The notes beneath the pieces are model-generated. The model was not told where the DNA came from. It searched no databases and saw only the letters and a list, made by a program, of their open reading frames with translations. From Aldrovandia affinis (Eukaryota > Chordata > Actinopteri > Notacanthiformes > Halosauridae), in assembly GCA_029706075.1 (NCBI GenBank), contig JAINUG010000039.1:4964001-5028000 (forward strand): a DNA stretch of 64,000 nt, given 5' to 3'. A program made the translations under genes and the position numbers. Of this stretch, positions 48,922 through 59,941 are shown one piece after another; positions within the stretch are counted from its first letter, which is position 1; the number at the start of each line of letters is the position of its first letter.

Positions 48922-50132
48922 TAGGGTTGACCCCATTTAGTCGACTGGTCGATGGGCTGTTGGTCAACCGAGATTTGTTTTGGTCGAGCAGTCGCGCAAA
49001 ATAAAATAAAAATTTTAAAACAAATCTCCACGCAGCATGAGACACCCAGATTCGCGCCACAATTTGGCGTGCTTGTCAGTAAAATGATCCATTCTGGATG
49101 CTGCGGGTACGGCAGTGACAGTCCTTCACTCTTAACATAGCTAGGCCTATATATGTTCTCTTTAAATTATCTTAGGCAGTTAAGGTAATAGTAATGTTGT
49201 GAATAATTCAGCAAAACTAATAAAAGTAACATTTTATAATGAATGTGTTTTGCTAATTGTATGGTTTATATATTTATAACTAACATGCGTAACACCTTTC
49301 ATGTAGCCTATATTGTATCCTGTTTTAGGCATGCGAATGTACATTTTAATTGTAGCCCAAGATTTGCCTACAGTTAAGATTAGTGATATAGGCATACTTT
49401 ACTCATTTTGATATAACCTAAGAACATAATGTCAAAGAAAAAATCTGGAGTATGGCAGCATTTCGTTTTAGTTGCGGACGATCCAAAAAAAGTGGAATGT
49501 AAACGTTGCCAACGCGTTTTCCAAGGCAGGGTTTATCGTTACTAAAACGAGGAGCAGCCTTTTGCCAAAAAATGTGGACAAGCTAGTGTTCCTGTGCCAT
49601 AACATTAAATTACTCGAGGAAGTTATTTTCGATAGGCTATAGCCACTTTATGTTCAACTTTAGGCTACAATTTAAGACATTAGGCTATGTGTGATCATTC
49701 GTTTCTTAGCCTATTTTTTTGCAAAAGAGATTTAAAATCCCAATGAGACCAACCTGGTTAATTAAATAAAACATAGCCTATGCATTAGAATGTGTTATGG
49801 TTGTGGTCAAATAAAAGCATCAGCCTATTATGTGGCCATTACGCAACTTCACAAGCGCAACAGCAAAATCTGCAAGGGCAGCATGAAGAGGCTCAGAACG
49901 GAGACGTTTTTTCTTTCTTTCAGGTAATCAGGTAATAAAGTCATTAGCCTATTGTTACTCATTTGTGCCATTCACTTAAGAAAGTTATAAAACACAAGAC
50001 AAGCGCAGTGTGCATATAGTTGTATTTATTAAAACAAATAGGGTGTGTCATATAGAAAAAAAGTTTCGACCAATCTAAAAAAACGGACGACTGTTGGTCG
50101 ACCAAGATTTGTTTTAGTCAGGGACAGCCCTA
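48922..50132. mobile_element. Non-autonomous hAT element nested in the Tc1 copy
   Basis: It starts TAGGGTTGACCCC and ends GGGACAGCCCTA, imperfect inverted repeats typical of hAT. It is flanked by GACTTTTG (48914-48921) and GACTTTAG (50133-50140), the 8-bp hAT-type duplication. Near both ends lies a direct copy of a GTTGGTC(A/G)ACC(G/A)AGATTTG-type block. The 1211-bp body is mostly non-coding, AT-rich DNA plus a BED-finger remnant at 49429-49545. With no catalytic domain it would have needed a transposase from a full-length relative. Confidence 0.92.
49429..49545 (+). pseudogene. BED-type zinc-finger remnant of a hAT transposase
   Basis: The 38-codon frame reads MSKKKSGVWQHFVLVADDPK then KVECKRCQRVFQGRVYRY and stops. 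The pattern S-x-V-W-x-H-F, spacing, then K-x-x-C-x-x-C is the first half of a BED finger, the N-terminal DNA-binding domain of hAT/ZBED proteins. The His residues that would complete the finger and the dimerisation and catalytic domains are missing. It is consistent with an internal deletion of a ZBED-like hAT element. Confidence 0.8.
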
Positions 50133-50557
50133 GACTTTAGGCCATATAGTGTACCAGCACACAACAATCATTACAGTGTTGACTTATTTAAAAGTCTGGT
50201 CATGTGTGGAATAGCACTCCGCCAGTAGCACTCAGTTCTACCAAGTCAAGTTTGGTTGGGGACCGTGTCTGGCGGTGGCTTATGGCGGATCACTCAGGTG
50301 AATTTGAGGAGTGAATTGGCACAGGCTCTGTGCAGGTATGCATATGTAAGTGTACATGTGTGTTTACTTGTTGTTTTTACTGCAGCCAAATATTGGGCCA
50401 CTAACTTTCACTTTAATCAAGTATTCAGTGAGAGAATTTGAAAGCATAGTATAAGTAAGGTTCAAATTATACTTTGGGACTTTGTACAAATCCTGAAGTA
50501 ATGACAGGTGTATTATTATTGGCAGATGTAATTTTGCTTCATACATACTTTAAATGT

Positions 50558-50602
50558 TTCTTAGTTTCTCCCAATAAAACGTATTTAGGGAGAAACTAAG
50601 AA
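50558..50602. other. 15-bp perfect inverted repeat
   Basis: TTCTTAGTTTCTCCC and GGGAGAAACTAAGAA are exact complements around a 15-base AT-rich loop that contains AATAAA. Could be a tiny foldback element or chance. No flanking duplication noticed. Confidence 0.7.
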
Positions 50603-53577
50603 GATTTGACATGTTAAATTTCAATGCTTGAATCAATTTTTCCCCCATGTGTGAATAGTTATAGAAAGATCAGCAGAGAGAATCCTTGGGGGCTTATTCT
50701 GAAGGGCAGAGATGAAGGGCCTTTGTTCATTAATCATGGCCTTTTGGCCAATATTGCAGCTGAAAGCTTTCACAGTGATGTGTGAGATGCTGGCTGAAAC
50801 ACAACGGCCTGTAACCACAGTTTATAGAAAGATTGAAAACGCAAGGCCAATCAACTGTGGCCGCATTCACAAAGGCGCTCAATGAAGGCAAGGTAATGGT
50901 GCCATCAGCAGGATAAGTTTGGGGGAAAGTCTGTTTTGTAAGGAGTGCGGACGGTAGAGGAGCAGACCACGGCGACACAGGTCATAAATGTGTCAGTCGT
51001 GACAAAAGGAATGAACATTCGAGAGACCTTCAATCCATCTGCGGTGTGCCTTGTCCTTAAATAACCCTTATAGCACTTAATTGACTTGAATAACCTTAAA
51101 TATTAAGTACCTTGAAAAACCTTAAATAACCCTTATAGCACAAGGTCCACCCGCCTCAATGAGTTTGTTGGTCACTGAAATGAATGCAGACAGGAAAACA
51201 CCAAAACAGTGTCTTAACCACTATGTTTCACTGACAGCTCCAGTAGAAGGCTTGCAATGATGAATGAAATGCGGTTAACTTACGGGCAATCCACAGGTCC
51301 TGGGTCAGGTGGTTGGTGGTGTTCCTCCTGGAGTAATCCAGAGGCAGGGGACGGCGCAAGTTGTCCAAATCCATTGGCCCGGTTGCGCCCAGGAGGGGTT
51401 CACTAGGAACGCGCAAATTGACTTCTTAGGCGCTGCGGTGGTCCAGAGGTCTTATGGGTGATGTGAACTGCAGCAGGAGACCTCACCGGATACCCGCAAA
51501 GAGCTGAGGCTGACTTTGACATCAGGTGATCAGGCGAGACTTTGAGGGAAGTGGCAACCAGTCGTCTGAGTTCAGATAAATGGGTTCAAAATCCCAGTAC
51601 CTTCCCATTCCAGCCGGGTCGCTCTGGATGCCAGCACCGCCTCCTCAGCACTTCCTTCCCGTTTCCCTCACGGGTTCCTTGCCCATGCTGCCCTGATACT
51701 ATACATTCATTCCCACCTCTACCACACAGTCAACAGATGAGCTAGTGAAAGAAAACCGCTGGTAAAGATATTGGTATCGGGGGATGGCCGGTGTCACATT
51801 TGTATACAGAAACGCAGACTGAGGTAGCGCTCTGGAGCTAGCGCGTGTTCTTCTGAATAAGCTGGGTCACAGTGTTTATGACTCTAGCGTATGTCGATGG
51901 ACACTGATCAATACAAAGGGGACGTTCATTATGGCTATGGATTTTGGTTCTTTGATGAGCCCAGGGATCAATCCCAGCAGCATTGCTTCTCTCACAGAGA
52001 AGGGTAAGTAACTTACTGACTGCAGAGATATGGGATTCAATTATTTCTGATGATTCCAATTATGGAGAAAACATGCGTGCGTGTGGGTGTGCATACCAGC
52101 ACACTTATGTGTGTGCATGTGTGCATGTGTGCTTGTGTGTGCACACGTGTGTGTGAGAATTTCTGCTTTTCTGTCAGCCACAGCAGGAGCCAGTAAAACC
52201 AGTGGGAGGAATAAGCAATCTCTAACTGTCGGTGTTTCCCATTGAACGTGGTACAGCATTGTGTCTCCATTACATTATGGGCCCGAGAGAGCAAGCCAGC
52301 AGCTCAGATTTATGTCTCAATTAAAAATATAATGAAGAGTCAAGGTTTCTTTTTTTAAACAAAGCTCAAATAGCTTCCGATGTTCCTCTTATGAAGTGTC
52401 GTATATATCCGAACAGGAAATTTGACTTCGGTGTAACATCAAAGTCGTACATCACAAAACCTTATTCATGTTAAAATTTCAAAATATTTAATGTTCTCTC
52501 TCCATATTCCAAGGCTTTGGGTGATAAATCCCACCACAGCCTCTGCTCTCGATAGCAGAGAATTTACGAATTTAATAGAATTACCTCACCTTTGGCAGGC
52601 AGTTGTAAATAATTGAGTCTCTTGCACTGGAAATGTTGGAATGGGTTTTGCCATTCAAAGAAATCAATCTTTCTCTCTTTCATGAACACTTTTCAATTAT
52701 GCATGTTAAGAGTCTGTGCTGAAATTTTAGTTTGGGCTAATGCTCGGTTCTGGGTTCTTCTGCTGAGGGAACGAGTACTGTGAAGTGAGCTTGAGTTCAA
52801 AAATGTTGGTGGTGCTAGTGGACATGGAAGCCCTTGTATCCAATAATAACTCTAATAAAGAGACGGCAGAATACTTGCCAGTCTTTTGAGACTTCGAAGT
52901 ACAATTATAAAATGAAAAAAACGAAAAACATTTTCAATTATTTATTATTACTGAATAGAATAGGATCTATGTAATTAACTTTGTTTATGCGTGTTGGCAG
53001 ATGTTCTTGACTTGTGGGTAATTTGGTTTAGTTTTATGATGTAATTGCAGTTTTATTGATGTAACTGGAGCCAAATGAAAATCTGAAATATCTGAAGTAT
53101 TGTAGCCCTCAGGTGCTACATTGAAAAAATGCATTTGTATTCTGACAGTTTTCAGGCCGGTACTGTAAGTATGTGGCCTTGAAAACTAAACATTTCCAAT
53201 ACAATTCTAACCTAAAAGAGAACAAAGCCTATATCTAAGGTATGACCTTGCTTGTTTCATATCTTTTCCCCAGTATTGCTTACCCGCATTCACTACTTTA
53301 GGCGGTATTCGGTATAACTTTGCGGCTTCTCGTTCATCAGATCTGTAGGCACTGCTAGGAAGGCTGGCTGACCAATCAGCATCCACGACCGGAAGTATCC
53401 GTTCGGGTTTCCACCACAGGACTCATTATTAGCGTGTGGCTGGTCCTCAGCTGTGTGGAGGTGACCTCTGAAATCATTCTGACGAGTGACCTCTGCAGCC
53501 TGTTTGAGACTTGACCTGATGCCTTTCCCATAAGTAGCAGAATGAACCTCCATTAGTCAAAACACGTTCTCCGTAAA

Positions 53578-53690
53578 GCAGGGTGGGCAATTCTGGTCCT
53601 GGAGGGCCAGTGTGCATGCAGGTTTTTTTCCACCAATTACCCTGTCTCAATTGGCTAATTAGCTGTATACACCAATGCCGGTTCACTCAG
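53578..53690. mobile_element. Partial hAT-MITE-like sequence
   Basis: CAGGGTGGGCAATTCTGGTC then CTGGAGGGCCAGTGTGCATG and CAGGTTTTTTTCC matches the type of left end seen in the MITEs at 43605 and 44858 (CAGGGGTG...GGTCCTGGAG). I do not find a matching right end, so the element is truncated or the right end has decayed. Confidence 0.55.
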
Positions 53691-53699
53691 CCGTATTAG

Positions 53700-53930
53700 G
53701 CCTGACTCCACTGTACCTCAGGGTCCTGCTTCATACCTCCTCCCCTGCTTACGACACCAAGTCCACCAGTTACATCCAGTTAAAGGTTCCCAAACACACA
53801 CATCCCTGGGTTGCTCCTCCTCCCAGGAGCCAGCGACTGGAATGAACTCCAGGAAGCCTTGAAACTGGATAGTTTTAGCTCTGTGTCTGTTTTTAAATCT
53901 TCTGTCTTGATCGTTTTGACAGACGTCTGC
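53700..53930 (+). pseudogene. LINE reverse-transcriptase C-terminal fragment
   Basis: One frame gives YIQ/QLKVPK-like then HTHPWVAP, and after a frameshift D-W-N-E-L-Q-E-A-L-K-L-D-S-F-S-S-V-S-V-F then KSS. The W-N-E-L-Q...L...S...F-K pattern is typical of the end of the reverse transcriptase ORF in fish LINEs of the CR1/L2/Rex group. No catalytic YADD region is present, and the frame is broken. A SINE directly follows. Confidence 0.6.
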
Positions 53931-54135
53931 AGCAGTGGGGCGGAACTGCAGTATGATGGTTAGGGAGCCCAGCTCAGATGTTGCATGTTTAAATCCCAGG
54001 TGGGGCACAATCATTGCACCCTTGAGCAAGGTACTTATCCTGATTTGCTTCAGTAAATGTCCAGGTGTATAAATTGATTGTATATGAAGAAATGCAAACT
54101 GTGTAAGTCAGTCTGGATAAGAGCGTCTGCTAAAT
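53930..54135 (+). repeat. tRNA-type SINE, CCTTGAGCAAGGTACTT family, copy 3
   Basis: Head GGTTAGGGAGCCCAGCTCAG, B-box-like TTTAAATCCCAGG, central block CACCCTTGAGCAAGGTACTT, then TTGCTTCAGTAAATGTCCAG and the L2-type tail GTCTGGATAAGAGCGTCTGC. Best preserved of the three copies. Confidence 0.82.
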
Positions 54136-54185
54136 TGAGCCTGTTTGTATCTAATTGTGTTTGTTTGTGTTTTGTAGAGTTTGTA

Positions 54186-54620
54186 CAGAGAGAGGGGAAT
54201 GGGGGATGGGGGAAGGAGAGGGAGAGGGAGAGGGAGAGGGAGAAGGAGGAGAGGGAGAGAGAGAGGGAGAGGGAGAGGGAGAAGAGGGAGAGGGAGAGGG
54301 AGAGGGAGAGGGAGAGGGAGGGAGAGGGAGAGGTGGGAAGGGAGGGAGAGGGTGGGAGAGGGAGAGGGTGGAAGAGGGAGAGGGGAGAAAGAGAGGGAGA
54401 GGAGAGGGTGGAAGAGGAGAGAGGGAGGAGAGAGAAAGAGGGAGAGGGGGGAGCGAGGGGGTGGGAGAGAGAGGGAGTAGAGGGAGCAACCGAGAGGAGT
54501 AAAAGAAGGACAGGGAGTGGGGAGAAGGGAGTAGAGGAGACGGAGAGAGGTAGAGGGAGAGGATCGAGACAGAGGGACAGAGGGGATACAGAGGTAGACG
54601 GAGAGAGAGAGGAAGTGGAT
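54186..54620. repeat. Polypurine (GGGAGA)n tract
   Basis: About 430 bp with nearly only purines on the + strand, built from GGGAGA/GGGAGAGA units. It opens long spurious frames on both strands (Glu/Arg/Gly-rich on +, Ser/Pro/Leu-rich on -). It lies about 0.85 kb before exon 3. Confidence 0.96.
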
Positions 54621-55471
54621 AGACCCTGAAATTGATTTGCTCTGTAAATATATATATTTTTTTGCTGTGAATTTATTTCTCCATGAATAATGTACACCAA
54701 GTAAAGACTTTGCAGTCAGTAAGAAGAAAGTGAAAAACGACACGGGAAGGAATTATTTTTGTATTGTGACACTAGTATGCAGTATAACGTTGGTTAATAT
54801 CTTTTATTTTTTTATAATAAAAATTGGTATTCCGTTCAATGGGTTTCTATTTTCACGGAAATAGGGATTTGCTGTCAGCTGCTCATCGACGGGCTGAATA
54901 AATCATAAAGAGAAAGCAATACATAGAGCTCCCTATGTTCAGTTTGTTTTCAGTCACTGTCGCGAGATGCTGCAAAGTTTATCCTCTGCCCGGCTGTTCA
55001 TTAGGCTTAGCTATGCCATTAATAAAAGTTTGTTTTGTTTCGGTTTTCAAGTTTCTTCAGAATTTTTAGAAGACATCCTGTTTTTCATTTTCTTTTCTTT
55101 TTTACCAGCCCACCATCACCGACCCTCTTTGTTGCCTACATCTTTTTCTTACTACATTTTTGTTATTTAGCTATGCCATTAATGAGAGTTTGCTTTGCTT
55201 CAGTCCAAATTGCACTAGGTTACCATTAACAGTGGCTATAGTTCTCAGTTTGAGTAACCCCAAAATATTCAAACGTGTGAAAGAAAAGTTATTTACGAGT
55301 TGCATAACTGTTCCTTAAGTTTATCTACACCGTCTATCTTTAAGTTTATCTACTTAAGTTCATCTTAAGTTTGCTTTGGTCCAAATTTCAGACTTCTCCA
55401 GAACGATGGAAAGGGGAGCTGTTGTCCTTGCCTGTGAGTGACCCCCCCCTCCTCTTCCTCTTCCTCCACAG

Positions 55472-56135
55472 TGGGACACCATCACAGAGATGGACGAGCA
55501 CAACCGGCCAATCCACACCTTCCAGGTGTGCCACGTGATGGAGCCCAACCAGAACAACTGGCTGCGCTCCAGCTGGGTGCCGCGCGAGGCGGCGCAGAAG
55601 GTGTACGTGGAGCTGCGCTTCACCCTGCGCGACTGCAACAGCATCCCCTGGGTGTCGGGCACCTGCAAGGAGACCTTCAACCTCTACTACCTGGAGACGG
55701 ACGAGTCGCACGGCCTCCGCTTCCGGCCGGGCCAGTTCACCAAGATCGACACCATCGCGGCCGACGAGAGCTTCACGCAGACCGACCTGGGCGACCGCAT
55801 CCTCAAGCTGAACACGGAGGTGCGGGAGGTGGGGCCCGTCTCCAGGAAGGGCTTCTACCTGGCCTTCCAGGACATCGGGGCGTGCATCGCCCTGGTGTCG
55901 GTGCGCGTGTACTACAAGAAGTGCCCGTTCACCGTGCGGAACCTGGCCTCGTTCCCCGACACGGTGCCGCGCATGGACTCGTCCTCGCTGGTGGAGGTGC
56001 GGGGCGTGTGCGTGAGGAACGCCGAGGAGCGCGACACGCCCAAGCTGTACTGCGGAGCCGACGGAGACTGGCTGGTGCCCCTGGGGAGGTGCGTGTGCAG
56101 CGTGGGGCACGAGGAGCTGGACGGGAACTGCGCCG
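55472..56135 (+). CDS. epha6: EPHA6 exon 3: ephrin ligand-binding domain
   Basis: This 664-bp exon has the standard length for Eph exon 3. It encodes residues 49-269, from [20 protein letters not shown] through the conserved blocks [62 protein letters not shown] and VRVYYKKCP to [15 protein letters not shown] and [17 protein letters not shown]. Four cysteines stand where EphA4 has its two domain disulfides (68 with 186, 103 with 113). The cysteine-rich region begins near the end (228, 242, 255, 257, 268). The domain binds ephrins outside the cell. Residues such as [21 protein letters not shown] and [11 protein letters not shown] are the EPHA6 version rather than A3/A4/A5/A7. The acceptor is TCCTCCACAG and the donor GCCG|gtgagt, leaving phase 1. 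It is much richer in GC, especially at third positions, than the introns. Confidence 0.95.
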
Positions 56136-58036
56136 GTGAGTGTGCCTGTACCCCCCGGGGTTCGCTCTGATCTCACCCCCCCGATCCCCCAGGTTTCAGC
56201 AACCTGTGTCCTTAACTTACTAAAAAATAAATGGAGCCGTTTGGTTTGTTTTTCTTCACAAAAACCATCCGGTGAGTTTCAGCGTTTTTTCCAAAAGGAA
56301 CTGTGTTTGTGGAGAAAAACATTTGCATTTCATTGTGAGTCAATGTTAAGGACAGGTTGATTAAATCCAAGCCTCTCTCTTTCTCTCTCTCTCTCTTTCG
56401 CTCTCTCTCTCCCTCTCCAATGGTTCTCCAGTTTTGCACCTTTCCTCTTTCTCTTTTTCGGGATTCAATTCAAAAGGGTTTATTGGCATGAAATGCAGAA
56501 GGTAAATATTGGCAAGGCATAACATACAAGTAGTGTATAAAAACAGGTGTGCATTTTAACCAATGAGCGTGGGACATTTGTCAGGAGACATTTTCTGTGA
56601 TTCCTGTGTTGAAAATAACAAACAGACTGGCTGTCAACCGAACGGCACTAGCTCGCTCGCTGTCTCTCATCCTCTTTCTCCTTTTGTAGCCGAGTTCCCA
56701 TCTCTGCTCTTCTTAATATAACGCTGGCAAAATGAAACCGCGTACAGAGCTGCACTCTATTCTCTAAACAGAAGTGTGTTCCAGATGCCTTGCAGGTAGC
56801 ACAGCAGTAGCCAGGTTTTCTATTGAGGTTGGTATATTAAAGCCAGGCTTCAATACTTGGAAGCCTGGATAGAGCTTGTGTCCAGATCCCAGTATCTGAT
56901 CACTCCAGACCTTGCGCAAAGCCTTGCATTTTGTCATGTTGCTGTTACTGATCGTTACTAGGTCATATGCATTCATTGATTCTTAAAGCCCATTATTGGT
57001 ACAATGTGAACACTTTTATATGCAGTAATGTTGCTCTTCTCGATTACTCTAAAGCTCTGTGTGCATGTTAGAATGATGAGTGTGTTGCTCTAAAAGACCA
57101 TTGTGAGGCACTATGCGGGACCTGTTGCTATGTGGATGCATTGTCCTGAAGCAACGGGCTGTTCTGTGCCATTCTTTTGGTGCTCTTGTACCTCCTGTGA
57201 TACGCACTGAATGCTTCCTGCCATGGTGACCTTGTAATCACTGCATAAAATCCAACCAATTGTAATTCAGTAGACATGTAATTCAGTGGAATGCATTAAC
57301 ATACAACAGAGATTCATTTGAAAGGGGTTTTATTAAGATGCGCTATAAGTTGCTTTGGAACTTACTTTGATCTATATTATCTTGGGCTTGGAGTCCGGGG
57401 CTGGGATCGCACCTGGCCATGAGGACGATGCTTTAGACATTAATGACAAAGGGAGAGAAGACAAATTAAAATATAAAGGTGGAGATGGAGAGGTGGGGGG
57501 GATGCTGACACAAGGGGGTAGAGGTTGGCAGGTGATTTATGCCCGTAGGGAAAATTGACATATGTTAACGTAATTGTTTAAGGGGTAGTCTGAAAATTTC
57601 CCTCCAGAATCTCTCTTTAATAACTCCTGTAATACGTGCGTTTAGTTACGAGTACGTTGTCACATTCGTAATTTGCACGGTTTGTCAATCTGGGGCTCAT
57701 CCTGTTAAGTCACCTGCAGGGTGGTGCATGATTAGCTTTAGCGTCGCCTGGGGAGGTGGAGAGCTCATTCGGCAGAAATCCGTGTCCCATTGCACACCAG
57801 CAGCCCCCTCTGGTCAGTCTGGCATCCACAGTCCAGTACCAGCACAAGCGGCACAAGTGTCCTCCTCCCACTCAATGTCTGTGGGAGCTTAACTGGTTGA
57901 CTGCAGAGTGAAAAGAAGCAGTGGCTGACAGAGGGTGAGTGAGGGAGAGTGCGTGTATCTGCGCTCTTCCGAATTGGCAGAGGAGGATGCTACAATGACC
58001 ATGTAAACACACACAAATTGGGCATTCCAAATTGAA

Positions 58037-58187
58037 TATGCCATTTAGCAGATGCTTTTATCCAAAGCGACTTACAGTAATGAATGCATACATTTTTCAG
58101 TATATGTGGTCCCGATGGGAATCGAACCCACAACCTAAGCGTTGTCAGCGCCATGCTCTTCCTCCTGAGCCACACAGAACCGCAGAA
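58037..58187 (-). repeat. tRNA-headed SINE with UnaL2/L2-type tail, copy 6
   Basis: On + it begins CCATTTAGCAGATGCTTTTA then TCCAAAGCGACTTACAG. It continues with the linker TTTTTCAGTATATGTGG, the reverse-complemented B box (GGAATCGAACCCACAACC) and the A box region (TCCTCCTGAGCCACACAGAA). The A box differs at several positions from the other copies. Confidence 0.87.
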
Positions 58188-59941
58188 CCAGATTGGGAGA
58201 AAGTAGGGGTAAAATAAAATAAATAAGATTTGCTGACATGTTCATGGAAAGTAATGATCCTAATTCAACTCTGAGTAAGTCAGAGTGAGCCATCAGTTTT
58301 ACTGGTCGCAGAGCCATAAGTCTCCGTGTTTCCCATTGTAAATCAGATATATCCGTCCCTGCACAGGCGAGCGCATCCTGTCTCTCCACATGTAGACACG
58401 CAGAGGCAGACGTAGGGCAGCCAGTCAGCAGCGGCGACGCGTTATCGGTGCCACATCAACTCAACGAGGTTTGTCAGCGATGGGTCCGTTCTCCGATACA
58501 CGGGCGCAAACGCATCGAGATGAGATGGATTCACCTGAGCAGAGCGGCGGCCTTTCAGATAGCAAGGGAGGGGGGGGGAGGAGAGCATCAGGAGAAAAAT
58601 CTTGCTGTCAGTCACCCCCCCGCTTTTCTCCGAGGCCGGCCTACCCTGCAGTGCTATCAGCACAAGGGATCGCACAATGGATTGAGCCGCTAGATGCACG
58701 CGGCTGTCGGCTGTCCAGCTGTGTGCCTGTAATGGGGCCGTGAGGTGAATCGCTAAGCAGCTCCAAGACCTCCTGAAAGCCCTTTCAAGCTAGACTGCAA
58801 GCAGAGAGCTTTCATGGCCATATATTCATAGTGGCAGTCTGAAGACTGTGTGTCCCACAATTCAGTGCAGTCGGGTAGCTTGCTGCTAAAGGTTACTGCG
58901 CTCTCTCTGTTTCTCATGCATATTGCTCATATTTTCCTTCTGTCGCCCCAGCTGGTCCACAGATATTATCTCCATGATACCTATGTGGATGACAGCCAAT
59001 GAGCTCACCCAGTGAACACTTTGAATTGGCCGGAGCTTGGCTGAGTAACAGTCGGCTGTAGTTTAGCGAGTATCACTCGGGCCGACTCTGGTCAGAGTTT
59101 GGTGGGGTAGCATGATCTTGGTTGTGGCAATAAGGGCTTGGGCTGATTCTGGCTCGACATATTGGGGAAATGGGGAGATAAGTCAATATTAGCCCAAATG
59201 AATCAAAAACCTTAATTGATCAAAGCTAGCATAGGGTTCCAGCCGATTCAGGCTCCTTTCAGGCAACAGCTTGAGCAATCTGGGCGAATGGAGAGGTGCA
59301 TAGATCTATCAGAGAAAAAAAACATGAAACCATGGAAATGAATAATGTATTCTAAGCCAGCCGTCACACCAGCTGTCCTCACTGACCAGTGTTCCGTCCA
59401 CTGAGGAGGCGTTTCATTTAGAAGACCATTAGAGAGCATAAAGGTCAGTACTAGTACAGTTAAAGTATGAAAAATATGTTAAAATATTATATCACTCTCA
59501 ATGGTTTTGGCTTAAACGAATGGTGCGTAATTAATGCAATGGGCATGTTTTAACCTCGGTCAAATCATTTACCGAGCGCATAAATTAAGTGAACTGTCAC
59601 AAACTTAGATAGCTAGTATCTTAAGTACAAATGAATATACTTTATACATAAATTATACATGGATAAATATACTTTAGAAATACTTTCTAAATTGAGTAGT
59701 GCTTTTCTTTATTTTTATCGGTCTTCAGTCTGAGAATGTAGACAACGTAGCTAGCTATTTGCTAATTGCTAATTTGCTAATGTAATCCCCATTGCTAATG
59801 TATAATAGGACATTTCTGCACATATGGGCATATTTAAAGGTGTTCCTTATCATTATTTTTACGTGTCTGTGAATATTTTAAAAGTATGTACCTTTGACTG
59901 TTTGACATAAATACGTACGTGTCCAATAATAGTTAGCCAAG

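Larger units (their letters stand above)
47714..50151 (+). mobile_element. Tc1-like transposon interrupted in its right terminal repeat by a hAT element
   Basis: The left terminus is CACTATATGGCCAAAAGTCA, preceded by TA (47712-47713). The right terminus is GCCATATAGTG, followed by TA (50152-50153). The right inverted repeat GGTGTCCACTGACTTTTG stops at 48921, where a 1211-bp hAT element begins, and resumes at 50133 with a duplicated GACTTTAG followed by GCCATATAGTG. Taking out the insertion leaves an end that mirrors the left one. The Tc1 part is therefore about 1.2 kb, a normal size, and its transposase is dead (see 47849-48864). Confidence 0.95.

Noticed and set aside
54050-54743. Long Ser/Leu/Pro-rich (-) and Glu/Arg/Gly-rich (+) frames
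   Set aside because: Translations of the polypurine tract. No start context, domain or splice evidence.
55388-56176. 262-codon antisense open frame and 233-codon alternate + frame over exon 3
   Set aside because: Both are shadows of the GC-rich EPHA6 exon. Their compositions (Val/His/Arg/Gln-rich; Ala/Pro/Arg-rich) are frame-shift artefacts, and the splice-bounded + frame is unmistakably an Eph domain.
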